Of a stretch of 64,000 nucleotides of DNA, positions 54,103 through 62,118 are shown in pieces; position 1 is the first letter of the stretch, and each line of letters opens with the position of its first letter. The stretch is from Mucilaginibacter hurinus (GTDB lineage: Bacteria > Bacteroidota > Bacteroidia > Sphingobacteriales > Sphingobacteriaceae). The translations under genes and the position numbers were made by a program. The stretch spans positions 124,001 to 188,000 of the forward strand of contig NZ_QGDC01000008.1 of assembly GCF_003324525.1 (NCBI RefSeq). Direction: 5' to 3'. The notes below the pieces were generated by a model. It worked only from the letters and a program-made list of their open reading frames with translations. It made no database searches and was not told where the DNA came from.

Positions 54103-54705
54103 TTACCAGTTGTTCCCTAGGAAATGTAATAACTGATTTGCTAAAGAATAAAGTTTAGTGATTCTTAAAGCTGGAAAATAGTTGTCCTTATCATTATCCG
54201 CGGTATTTGCATTTTTAGAAGCAGTTGCAATTAAAGAAGCGAAAACGTCTCTGTTATATCCTCCTTTAACCACCTCAGGAAGATAAGTTTTAAAGTTTTT
54301 GCCTGAACTAATATCGTCAGGCAAAACTTTGAGAAAATGATAACACAACCACACTTCAAAACAAGGATTACTCATTCCAATATGATAATTGCTGTTTTCT
54401 TGACAAGCAACATAAAGATTGTAAATTTCTCTCTTAGGCCACCTATCGACGTCTAAAACAAACCAAACATAATCTTCTTTTTCAATTCCGTATTTATAGT
54501 CATAATCATTAATTCGATCTAAAAAATATTTACAAGCGGATTTGCCACCCTCTCGAGGAACTATCTGTATATCTATCCTTAAAGATAATCGTTTAAAAAA
54601 GCTAAAGTACTCGTCTTCTCTATCCCCTTCAGCTACAATTATAAATTTACGAAAATCGCGATGTGGCTTGCCTTTTTTGTATTCCCTACTTTTACTTCTC
54701 GACAT
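54103..54705 (-). CDS. rloB: RloB-family protein (AbiLii-like)
   Basis: This 200-residue protein matches RloB: EGDREDEYF near residue 26, then VLDVDRW (Asp85-x-Asp87) and SNPCFEVWLCYHF. Together these look like a TOPRIM-type acidic metal site. RloB pairs with RloA-type ATPases in the AbiL abortive-infection systems. It overlaps the ATPase stop by 14 bases on the minus strand, so the two are coupled. Its role as the effector nuclease is inference. Confidence 0.85.
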   Translation of the reverse strand: MSRSKSREYKKGKPHRDFRKFIIVAEGDREDEYFSFFKRLSLRIDIQIVPREGGKSACKYFLDRINDYDYKYGIEKEDYVWFVLDVDRWPKREIYNLYVACQENSNYHIGMSNPCFEVWLCYHFLKVLPDDISSGKNFKTYLPEVVKGGYNRDVFASLIATASKNANTADNDKDNYFPALRITKLYSLANQLLHFLGNNW

Positions 54706-56026
54706 ATTTTTCCCATTTGAGATCTTTGAAGTTTCCTAAAAATGGAATTGCCCCGAACCGTCCTGATAAGTATCCTTTTCTGATATCCAAATCGGTACGA
54801 ACATCGTAATCACTCAATACATAAAAATGAGTTGCGCAAGCGGCATTCTTTTCAGCAAACCAAATTTCGTCCTGCCTAAATAAATCCAAATCCAATAAAT
54901 TAGACTCATGAGTTGTAAAAATTAATTGGCCTATACGATTTGGGCTATTTTGAACTTTAGCAATAAACTCTTTTAACAAGGCCGGATGAATGCTTTGGTC
55001 AATTTCATCGATAATTACAGTAACTGGAAAATGATTTATTAAATATAAAACCGGTATAAAATCTATTAATCTTAAAGTACCATCTGATTCTTCAAAAAGT
55101 TCAAATTTTACCTTTTTTCCATTTGAATCAGTATGATACGCAACTGGTTTTTTTACAACTGCTTTACCATCTTCAATCATTGCCAGCGCGTTTCGATTAT
55201 CTCCAACGCTTTCAATTTCTCCGGTACGGATGCGCTTTAATACTCGATCCTTTTCCGATGAGTTATCCTCGCCAAAATATAAATCAAAGTCAATAGTTAA
55301 AACATCTAATTCTTTTATACCTGTTTCAAATGTTGTAATAATTTCATTCGTAAAGTTTCTAAAACTTTCATCGTCAAGGAAATTATTAACCAGGCCTGAA
55401 TATTGCATACGAGGAAAAATAATTAGCACCCTTTTATCTAACCAGTGCTTTGTATCTTGGATTTCTTTGAATCTTTTTTCCTTAACTAAAGTTAAAAATG
55501 GCCTATCGGGTTCAAGTAATTCTTCATAAACCTGTGCAAGTAATTTGTCTTTAGGTGTTTTAGAATACTTAGGACCAAATTTTAAACTTTCAACACCACC
55601 TTTTTTTAATTTGCGTTCAAAGATTGGCTCATCAGGCTTGCTACCAAAATTCAATTTAAATAACCACTCTTCTTGTATAACATTGTTATGAAATGATAAT
55701 CCATAAGCATATGCTCCTCCTTCATTTAGAAATTCAACTTCAAAAGTTGTTGGCTTATTTTCATTATTATCTAATCTGAAAAAGGAATCTTCACTTACGA
55801 AGTCAGTTGTCTCATTCACGACAATTTCCCGCAAAATGGTTATCGCCTGAATCAGGTTGGATTTACCTGCTCCATTTGCACCATAGATAACGGCACTTTT
55901 TAGAAGATCAATTTTTTTAAAACCAAATACATGGTTAGGAAGACGTCTAATATCGCCCGTAAGCATGTTGAATTCAGTTTCCTCATTAAAGGAAAGAAAA
56001 TTTTCTACGGTGAACCTAATTAGCAT
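54692..56026 (-). CDS. RloA-like AAA ATPase (AbiLi-like)
   Basis: This 444-residue ABC/SMC-type ATPase runs from the ATG at 56026; an upstream in-frame start at 56077 adds 17 residues that resemble leader noise. Walker A is YGANGAGKSNL at residues 48-58, Walker B is VTVIIDEIDQSIHP, and the late His-switch region reads LIFTTHESNLLDLDLF. It matches the AAA15 ATPases that pair with TOPRIM/RloB effectors in defence. It is the first gene of the pair and divergent from the CBASS operon across a palindrome-containing spacer. Confidence 0.87.
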   Translation of the reverse strand: MLIRFTVENFLSFNEETEFNMLTGDIRRLPNHVFGFKKIDLLKSAVIYGANGAGKSNLIQAITILREIVVNETTDFVSEDSFFRLDNNENKPTTFEVEFLNEGGAYAYGLSFHNNVIQEEWLFKLNFGSKPDEPIFERKLKKGGVESLKFGPKYSKTPKDKLLAQVYEELLEPDRPFLTLVKEKRFKEIQDTKHWLDKRVLIIFPRMQYSGLVNNFLDDESFRNFTNEIITTFETGIKELDVLTIDFDLYFGEDNSSEKDRVLKRIRTGEIESVGDNRNALAMIEDGKAVVKKPVAYHTDSNGKKVKFELFEESDGTLRLIDFIPVLYLINHFPVTVIIDEIDQSIHPALLKEFIAKVQNSPNRIGQLIFTTHESNLLDLDLFRQDEIWFAEKNAACATHFYVLSDYDVRTDLDIRKGYLSGRFGAIPFLGNFKDLKWEKYVEK

Positions 56027-56107
56027 ATTGATATATTTTAAGCAATGATAACGAAAAAATCGAAAGAATTGTTGCACAAATGTTGAATAAAATATAAAAA
56101 AGCATAG

Positions 56108-56130
56108 TTATAACGAAAATTTCGTTATAA
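56108..56130. promoter_or_regulatory. Long palindrome between the two defence operons (candidate operator)
   Basis: Arms TTATAACGAAA (56108-56118) and TTTCGTTATAA (56120-56130) are perfect complements around one base. The symmetry extends outward imperfectly into AAAAAGCATA and TATGCTTTTT, spanning about 56095-56142. It lies in the 166-base gap between the divergent RloA and CdnC genes, immediately before the CBASS -7 element at 56148. That position suits a repressor site. The flanking A- and T-tracts also allow a terminator-like reading. Confidence 0.6.
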
Positions 56131-56147
56131 ATATGCTTTTTTTTACA

Positions 56148-56155
56148 TATCTTTG
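56148..56155 (+). promoter_or_regulatory. Putative -7 promoter element of the CBASS operon
   Basis: TATCTTTG matches TAnnTTTG, 37 bases before the CdnC start. Its -33 region would fall inside the palindrome arm; no TTTG was found at the ideal distance. Confidence 0.5.
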
Positions 56156-56192
56156 TTGTTAGTAAGAAATAATATGATTTAATTGATATTTT

Positions 56193-57158
56193 ATGGCAAG
56201 AGAACACGTAACACATGATGATATAGCGCAGTTCGCTAAAGACCGCGTAAACTTACCAAAGGATAAGGCTGATACTTATAGAGCGCAGGCAGCCAGAGTT
56301 CGAGAAAAAGTAACAGATTATGTTAACGATCACCCGGACTTTAAACTTCGAAAAATCTTGCTTTCAGGAAGTTTGGCAAAAGGCACTGCACTACGAACAT
56401 TAAATGATATTGATATGGCCTGTTATATTAGTGGGTCCGATGCTCCAAAAGATATTAGCGCCTTGTTGGAATATTTAGCTGATAAACTAAGAAAGGCATT
56501 TCCAAATATGTCGGCCGATCAGGTTCAGCCAAAAACATATTCGGTAACAATATCTTTTAAAGGCTCTGGCCTTGATGTTGATGTAGTACCAATTCTATAT
56601 TATGATGATCCTGATTGGTATGGTTGTGTTGTAAGCCAAGAAGATGGTTCATTGCTTGAAACCTGCATACCCAGACATCTTGAATTTATTAGAAAACGAA
56701 AAGCATTGCAAAAGGATCATTTTTCCCAAATTATTCGGTTAGCAAAGTTTTGGGTACGAAATATGAAATCAGAAAACAGCAATTTTAAATTTAAATCATT
56801 CATGGTAGAACTTATAATGGCCAAACTTATGGATGATGGAGTTAATTTTTCAGATTACCCAGAGGCTTTACAAAGTTTTTTTACCTACATAGTTAAAAGT
56901 GATTTAAAGGAGTTAATCGCATTTAATGATTATTACAAGGTTTCGCAAGTGCCTACCTTTTATGAAAGAGTCCGTGTAATAGATCCAGTAAATCCTAAAA
57001 ACAACGCAGCTAAGTTATATACTACTAGTCAAGCTGATACTATTACAGAAGCTGCACTTGATGCGGGAGATGCAATTGATTCAGCATTAGCTGCTACTAC
57101 AAAGGAAAAAACAGTTTATTACTGGCAAAAAGTTTTTGGTCCATCATTTCAAATATAA
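56193..57158 (+). CDS. cdnC: CBASS CD-NTase, CdnC type (cyclic trinucleotide synthase)
   Basis: This 321-residue nucleotidyltransferase has the active site LLSGSLAKGTALRTLNDIDM (Gly59-Ser60, Asp72-x-Asp74) with the third acid in SGLDVDVVP (Asp128/Asp130). The remaining length closely follows E. coli CdnC of the HORMA/TRIP13 CBASS, which makes cyclic tri-AMP. The substrate is therefore inferred as ATP. It is the first gene of the operon; the HORMA gene follows after 5 bases. By eye the operon is more A/T-rich than the flanking chromosome. Confidence 0.95.
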   Translation: MAREHVTHDDIAQFAKDRVNLPKDKADTYRAQAARVREKVTDYVNDHPDFKLRKILLSGSLAKGTALRTLNDIDMACYISGSDAPKDISALLEYLADKLRKAFPNMSADQVQPKTYSVTISFKGSGLDVDVVPILYYDDPDWYGCVVSQEDGSLLETCIPRHLEFIRKRKALQKDHFSQIIRLAKFWVRNMKSENSNFKFKSFMVELIMAKLMDDGVNFSDYPEALQSFFTYIVKSDLKELIAFNDYYKVSQVPTFYERVRVIDPVNPKNNAAKLYTTSQADTITEAALDAGDAIDSALAATTKEKTVYYWQKVFGPSFQI

Positions 57159-57163
57159 TTAAT

Positions 57164-57673
57164 ATGAGCTCATACACTAACTCTGGCTCCGTAACATTTA
57201 CCCTTACGCATGCCAAATATCTTGCATCAAAAGTCGCTACAGATTTAAAGCGAATCCAACGCTTATATGGGTCGCCGAGTGACTCAACAATAGCAGACTA
57301 TGAGGCTGAACTGACAGAATTTTTAAAAAAGGGTTATATGGAAGAAGTTACCTATGGTTTTAAAATTAATGGCGTTTGGACCGAACCAACCTTGCGTTAT
57401 ACTGCACAAGATTTAGAAGGTAATTCAGCAAATGATGATGATCCGGGGAAGATACGCCCAAATGCAAATATAGTGGGCGCATATTTTACCTCTTATATGA
57501 CATATACCTGGAATTACCATTTTTTATCGGAGAATGAAAAAGCCGCATTTAAAAATAGTCTACCATTCCAACGATCGGGTGCACCACAGCCGGGAGTCAA
57601 TGGATATTTAAGTTCTGATAAAAGTTATTCGTCAGGTGGGAAATCTTTAAATCGTTCATCTTTAAAAAGCTAA
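57164..57673 (+). CDS. Bacterial HORMA-domain protein (CBASS Cap7-type)
   Basis: This 169-residue protein matches bacterial HORMA family 1 through VTFTLTHAKYLASKVATDLK, RIQRLYGSPSDSTIADYEAE and NDDDPGKIRPNANI. HORMA proteins bind peptides in a closed, safety-belt state and then activate the CD-NTase. The C-terminal tail (GVNGYLSSDKSYSSGGKSLN) is the region that wraps in related structures. It sits between CdnC and TRIP13, the standard gene order. Confidence 0.93.
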   Translation: MSSYTNSGSVTFTLTHAKYLASKVATDLKRIQRLYGSPSDSTIADYEAELTEFLKKGYMEEVTYGFKINGVWTEPTLRYTAQDLEGNSANDDDPGKIRPNANIVGAYFTSYMTYTWNYHFLSENEKAAFKNSLPFQRSGAPQPGVNGYLSSDKSYSSGGKSLNRSSLKS

Positions 57674-57675
57674 TA

Positions 57676-58626
57676 ATGGAAAATAACAAACCGACATTTT
57701 CGGACCTTTTTGAACACACAATAAACTTTCCTGATCCAGACATGCATGAACGTTATAATTTACTCATAGGACTAGATCAAACTAAAGAAACATTAAAGAA
57801 GATATTAGGTCTATTAATCAATCCAGATGGAGTTAATGAATGGGCCAACAAGTACCACCCAAATGCAAACTTAATTTTAAATTTTGTTACACGGCGTCCT
57901 CCTCTTATAGTTTTAGCCGGTGATGTAGGTTCTGGCAAATCAGAACTTGCTTATACTATTGGTGATGCCGTAGCGAGGCAACAAAATATTGATGTGGAAT
58001 TATTTCCATTAAGTTTAGCGACACGTGGTCAAGGTAGGGTTGGACAAATGACCCAATTAATTTCCTCCGCATTTGAATATACCTTAGAACGAGCTAAAAA
58101 ATTAAAAAATACCTCAGGTAAATCTAGAGGTGCAGTTATTCTATTAGTCGATGAAGCCGATGCGTTGGCTCAGTCACGGGAAAGTGATCAAATGCACCAC
58201 GAAGACAAAGCAGGTGTGAACGCGTTTATTAGAGGTATTGATAGTCTAGGAAATGGCAAGTTTCCTGCAGCAGTAATAATGTGTACGAATCGCCCAAATT
58301 CTCTTGATCCTGCAATACGAAGACGCGCTGCTGAAATAGTTTATTTTAAAAGGCCCTCTGACGAAGCACGGCAAGCTGTTTTGAGCGATCCTTTATCGGA
58401 ATTGGGTTTTAGTCAAGCAGATATCAAAATCATTGTTGAAATGACTGGGCCGAGAAACGATCGTGAGTACGGATTTACTTTTTCAGATATTGTGCAAAGA
58501 TTGATTCCTTCACTAGTGCTTGATGCTTACCCAGATAGTGCAATTGATCCTAAACGAGCAATAGCAATCACGGAAAGCATATTACCTACAGCCCCGTTTA
58601 AAGAAATGAGTAATCATGGCAAATAA
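57676..58626 (+). CDS. TRIP13-like AAA+ ATPase (CBASS Cap6-type)
   Basis: This 316-residue AAA+ remodeller has Walker A LAGDVGSGKSEL (Gly82-Ser89), Walker B ILLVDEAD (Glu160 catalytic), sensor 1 MCTNRPN and arginine-finger-like AIRRRAAEI. In CBASS it unfolds the HORMA protein's N-terminus to switch it off, a brake on CdnC. It starts 2 bases after the HORMA stop and its stop overlaps the NucC start by 11 bases, so the four genes are tightly coupled. Confidence 0.94.
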   Translation: MENNKPTFSDLFEHTINFPDPDMHERYNLLIGLDQTKETLKKILGLLINPDGVNEWANKYHPNANLILNFVTRRPPLIVLAGDVGSGKSELAYTIGDAVARQQNIDVELFPLSLATRGQGRVGQMTQLISSAFEYTLERAKKLKNTSGKSRGAVILLVDEADALAQSRESDQMHHEDKAGVNAFIRGIDSLGNGKFPAAVIMCTNRPNSLDPAIRRRAAEIVYFKRPSDEARQAVLSDPLSELGFSQADIKIIVEMTGPRNDREYGFTFSDIVQRLIPSLVLDAYPDSAIDPKRAIAITESILPTAPFKEMSNHGK

Positions 58627-59455
58627 AGTTAGCTTAAAATCTTTATTTTCTGCTTTGCAGAACCAAATGTCTGCACAGCTTAGTACTAATAGAGAATTTA
58701 TTTTGCACCCTGGTTCAAAGGGCGATTCATTAGAGGAGACATGGATAGATTGGTTACGTAAATACCTGCCTAACCGTTACTGTGTAGATAAAGCAATCGT
58801 AATAGATAGCACAGGTCAACTTAGCGATCAAATTGACCTTGTAATTTATGACCAACAGTATACTCCATTTGTTTTAACCCAAAATGGTATACATTATATA
58901 CCGGCAGAAGGAGTTTATGCTGTTTTTGAAGTTAAGCCGGATTTAAATGGATCTGTAAGTATTCCTGGTGATTCAAGTATCAATTACATTGAATATGCAG
59001 GAAGAAAAATTGAAAGTGTTCGCCGTTTAAAAAGAACGTCAACTTATATTATAGACCGGGGTGAAAAAAGAAATCCTAGACCGTTAACTAAAATAATTGG
59101 GGGAATTTTAGCAAGTACAAACAGTATTAAAAAAAATGAAACTCTTATAAACCATCTAAAAGCTGTTAAAGGCTTAAAAGGAATTGATATGGGATGTGCA
59201 GTGGATTTTGGTGCATTCACGGTTGAACATGATGGTGAGGAAGATTTAAAGAATATGGATTTTCCAGGGAGAATTAAGGATTATTACGAGTCGAGAACAA
59301 TCACAGAAATTGATATTAGTAAAGCGGATGTTTCATTAGTATCCTTTTTTTTTCAGTTAACTAGATATTTACAACAGAGTATTGGTTCAGTTGCTGCGAT
59401 TGACCTAAGCGAATATGCAAAAGCTATTAAAATTGAAATTGATGAAGCATTGTAA
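58616..59455 (+). CDS. nucC: CBASS effector nuclease NucC
   Basis: This is a cyclic tri-AMP-gated DNA nuclease. The restriction-endonuclease-like active site is Asp74 (SDQIDLVIYD), Glu105 and Lys107 (YAVFEVK). The opening SLKSLFSALQNQMSAQLST, HPGSKGDSLEETWIDWL and LPNRY match E. coli NucC, as does IDSTGQLSDQID. At 279 residues it is about 40 longer than the E. coli protein, with extra residues after the FEVK strand and in the middle of the chain. Activated NucC assembles as hexamers and destroys the host chromosome, giving abortive infection. It is the last gene of the core CBASS operon. Confidence 0.94.
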   Translation: MANKVSLKSLFSALQNQMSAQLSTNREFILHPGSKGDSLEETWIDWLRKYLPNRYCVDKAIVIDSTGQLSDQIDLVIYDQQYTPFVLTQNGIHYIPAEGVYAVFEVKPDLNGSVSIPGDSSINYIEYAGRKIESVRRLKRTSTYIIDRGEKRNPRPLTKIIGGILASTNSIKKNETLINHLKAVKGLKGIDMGCAVDFGAFTVEHDGEEDLKNMDFPGRIKDYYESRTITEIDISKADVSLVSFFFQLTRYLQQSIGSVAAIDLSEYAKAIKIEIDEAL

Positions 59456-59488
59456 CTTTTTATTTTTTTATTTTTTGATTTAATAGCA

Positions 59489-60397
59489 ATGATAGATAGC
59501 CTTCCGGAATTCAGATCACTAATCGAAACAGTAAAAAAGTTAGCAGAAGCGGATGAAGCGAATGACGTGCTTAGCTTGCTGGGAAGATCTGAGATTACGA
59601 TTCGTCAAACCGGCTATGATAACTGGAACGGCGGTATTTATTTCTATACAGTTTTTTTTGCCGTTGAAGTTTCACAGTTCATTGAATTCCGCAACGACCT
59701 AGAAGGCTGGGAAAAGATAATGTTAGAATATTTGCAACTACCGGTTCGACACCTTGAAAATGAAGAAATCAGCAGGGTGACGCTGGTACCTAAATCCGGA
59801 ATAGCCTCTTTGACCGAACCTAATCCAAGTCGTCCGCTTTCATCTGCTGAAGTAAGAGATAAGGATCACTTGACCCAGTACCTCAATAAAGTAAGCGAGG
59901 ATGAATTAACAGAAAATATTTTGATGCCACTATTCCGGCACCTCGGCTTCCAACGAGTAACCGTTACGGGTCACAAGGACAAGCAATTGGAGTTCGGCAA
60001 AGATGTCTGGATGAAATTTGTGTTACCTACGCAACATTTACTATACTTCGGGATTCAAGTAAAGAAAGGAAAAATTGACTCCGCGGGACTCACAAAGACG
60101 GGCAACAATAGTGTCGCTGAAGTTTATAACCAATCGTTGATGCTTTTGGGGTTGGCCATTTTCGATCCTGATATCGGCAAGAATGTATTGGTCGACCATG
60201 TAATCATTGTTGCAGGAGGCGAAATCACTAAATCTGCGAGGCTTTGGCTGGGCTCACAACTGGATGCGGTCCAGCGCCGACAAATTATTTTTATGGACAG
60301 GGAAGATATCCTCAATCTTTACATTGTCAACAATATTCCGTTACCCGCAGCCGCTTTGCCGCCAGCCGAGCCTGAAAACGATGACCTGCCATTCTAA
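59489..60397 (+). CDS. Two-domain protein with DNWNGG N-terminal segment and Mrr-like nuclease domain
   Basis: This 302-residue protein has a less usual layout. Residues about 1-130 carry RQTGYDNWNGGIYFYTVFF, an N-terminal segment I associate from memory with AbiJ-type abortive-infection proteins. Residues 130-290 look like a Mrr-type restriction endonuclease domain: ELTENILMPLFRHLGFQRV, then FGKD (Asp172) and IQVKKGK (Gln190-x-Lys192, the QxK form of the ExK site). It follows nucC on the same strand after 33 bases, so it could be a fifth gene of the CBASS operon or an independent defence gene. It looks G+C-richer than the CBASS genes, suggesting a separate origin. Confidence 0.7.
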   Translation: MIDSLPEFRSLIETVKKLAEADEANDVLSLLGRSEITIRQTGYDNWNGGIYFYTVFFAVEVSQFIEFRNDLEGWEKIMLEYLQLPVRHLENEEISRVTLVPKSGIASLTEPNPSRPLSSAEVRDKDHLTQYLNKVSEDELTENILMPLFRHLGFQRVTVTGHKDKQLEFGKDVWMKFVLPTQHLLYFGIQVKKGKIDSAGLTKTGNNSVAEVYNQSLMLLGLAIFDPDIGKNVLVDHVIIVAGGEITKSARLWLGSQLDAVQRRQIIFMDREDILNLYIVNNIPLPAAALPPAEPENDDLPF

Positions 60398-60685
60398 TTA
60401 GGAAACGCATAATTTTTTGAAAAATATTGGCTGCACTACTCATAACAATTCAAAAATTAATTGATAACAAACAGGTGTTCTTTAACGATCCTTTGCTCTC
60501 AATGAGAGTAGGTGAATTATGGTTAAATGAACATTATCTTTATAATTAGATTTCAAAATATTCCGCGCCCTGTTTTCACCAAAGATCATAAACGATAGAG
60601 AAAACAGGGGGCGTTCTTCGGGCGGGCGATAGCCCGCCGCCGGGGAGTTTTAGAAATAAGGGGGATTGCTCCCCCTTAATAGTAA
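60398..60685. other. Spacer with terminator between convergent genes
   Basis: These 288 bases lack a convincing gene. Two hairpins are visible: GGCGGGC/GCCCGCC at 60621-60638, and AAGGGGG/CCCCCTT at 60658-60677 next to the DUF932 stop. No attachment-site repeat was recognised. Confidence 0.55.
60658..60677 (-). terminator. Terminator of the DUF932 gene
   Basis: Arms AAGGGGG (60658-60664) and CCCCCTT (60671-60677) with a 6-base loop lie 8 bases beyond the DUF932 stop. A T-rich exit exists only weakly on the minus strand. Confidence 0.6.
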
Positions 60686-61747
60686 TTAGTTATAAATCAA
60701 TGCTTCGCTTCCCTGCGTTGCAAAATTACGGCAAAGATTAAAGGCGGTTTTCGCCCTTTGCTTGGCTGTACCGTCCATGATAGATTTAAACTTGGCTTCA
60801 TCACTTTTGAAACTGCGCACATTTTGGAAATAGCCTGTAACGCTGTTGTATGCACCAAATACTGTTCCTGCGGTTGTTTCCATTTGCTGGGTCTGACTTC
60901 CTAATGCATACTCATACACGTTATCTACAATATTAGTGTAGTGTGTAGATAGCTGGTCTAATTTACCCTCGGCTAAATTTTCCAATACTTCTTTATTCGG
61001 TGCCATTGCAATTTGTATCAGTTTTTTAACCTCCTCATCAGTAATACGCACCTTAGCCCAATGGTTAAACAAACCTTCCATTTCACCGCCTAAAGATTTA
61101 CTGATACCCATTAACGTATGCGCCTGTTTAAGCCTTTCGGTTGCGGATGCCGTATGACGTATTTTAATCGCACCTGAATGATTATTCATAGCGGCATTTA
61201 GTGTGTTATTGCATACTATTCTAATTGGTGTAAAAGCTGCGGTAATGCTTCCCAATCCATCGTGCGAAGTGGTTAAAAACAAATATTGCTCAATCCAGTC
61301 CTTAACGCCCACTCGAATATAATCGGGTAACTTAGCGGTTATAAAAACCCGCTCACCATTACCCAATGCACCCGCCGTTTCATACAAAATACCATCACCA
61401 CCGCCTACAATAGCATCAAAGAACGAAAATGCATCACGATTTTGTACGACTTCATAATCATTACCAACAACCCCTAAAACCTGCTCGGTATCTGCCCGAA
61501 TGGTCGCAAAGAAATTAGGTACTGTTATTTCAGGGATAATAGTCTCAGCACTGCCGAGATAATTAGCGGTATCATAGGTAAATAAGGGGCGTTTTTCCAC
61601 TATGTAATCAAGTCCTGCGTGCTGTATCGCTTCGCTACTGGTTGGATAGCGGTCAATAATTTGCCCTAATCCGTGCCAGGCTTTTTCCTTTACGCTCATA
61701 AAGCTGTTTTTGCCTGTTTTCTGATTGAAATTTATTTGATGTGCCAT
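60686..61747 (-). CDS. DUF932 (phage/plasmid-like) protein
   Basis: This 353-residue protein matches the DUF932/TIGR03299 family of phage- and plasmid-borne proteins: KAWHGLGQIIDRYPTSSEAI, then FFATIRADTEQVLGVVGNDY and VQNRDAFSFFDAIVG, and later RIVCNNTLNAAM. The function is not known. It marks mobile-element backbone rather than host chromosome. Two small genes precede it on the same strand with 4-base spacing. Confidence 0.88.
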   Translation of the reverse strand: MAHQINFNQKTGKNSFMSVKEKAWHGLGQIIDRYPTSSEAIQHAGLDYIVEKRPLFTYDTANYLGSAETIIPEITVPNFFATIRADTEQVLGVVGNDYEVVQNRDAFSFFDAIVGGGDGILYETAGALGNGERVFITAKLPDYIRVGVKDWIEQYLFLTTSHDGLGSITAAFTPIRIVCNNTLNAAMNNHSGAIKIRHTASATERLKQAHTLMGISKSLGGEMEGLFNHWAKVRITDEEVKKLIQIAMAPNKEVLENLAEGKLDQLSTHYTNIVDNVYEYALGSQTQQMETTAGTVFGAYNSVTGYFQNVRSFKSDEAKFKSIMDGTAKQRAKTAFNLCRNFATQGSEALIYN

Positions 61748-61751
61748 GACT

Positions 61752-61919
61752 TTAATTTTTTGTGTTCAGTTCAATAATTTTTGTTTGTAATACTTCCACG
61801 TTTGGAGTACTGCTTACCTGTAAAACCGTTTCGGTTTGCAGTTCCTGTATAGCATCGTGTATATTGCTGTGCGTGGTTTTAATGGTGACTTTCACCAGTA
61901 AAAAGATTTTGTCTTCCAT
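61752..61919 (-). CDS. Small element-encoded protein, unknown function
   Basis: This 55-residue frame (MEDKIFLLVKVTIKTTHSN onward) is too short for automatic calls but sits 4 bases upstream of DUF932 and 4 bases downstream of the next small gene. That tight packing supports it. No family is recognised. Confidence 0.6.
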   Translation of the reverse strand: MEDKIFLLVKVTIKTTHSNIHDAIQELQTETVLQVSSTPNVEVLQTKIIELNTKN

Positions 61920-61923
61920 TGCC

Positions 61924-62052
61924 TTAAAATTGGTAGGTGTTCATAAAATCGTTTAATTCAAATTGGAAACGTGCGGGGTTTTCCTGCGCTAAAGTTTCGG
62001 CGTAACCCTCCCAAAATATTTGGTTGGTTAACTCTATAAATTGCTCGTACAT
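61924..62052 (-). CDS. Small element-encoded protein, unknown function
   Basis: This 42-residue acidic frame (MYEQFIELTNQIFWEGYAET and a DFMNTYQF end) is tightly packed with the neighbouring small gene. No family is recognised. A terminator hairpin lies between it and the larger upstream gene. Confidence 0.55.
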   Translation of the reverse strand: MYEQFIELTNQIFWEGYAETLAQENPARFQFELNDFMNTYQF

Positions 62053-62084
62053 ATGAATTACTGTTTTTGTGAAACCATAAAAAA

Positions 62085-62111
62085 ATGCTCCCGACTATAT
62101 GCCGGGAGCAT
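62085..62111 (-). terminator. Terminator of the 62119 gene
   Basis: Arms ATGCTCCCG (62085-62093) and CGGGAGCAT (62103-62111) with a 9-base loop are followed on the minus strand by a T-rich tract. It lies 8 bases after the stop of the 208-residue protein. Confidence 0.82.
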
Positions 62112-62118
62112 ACTATGT

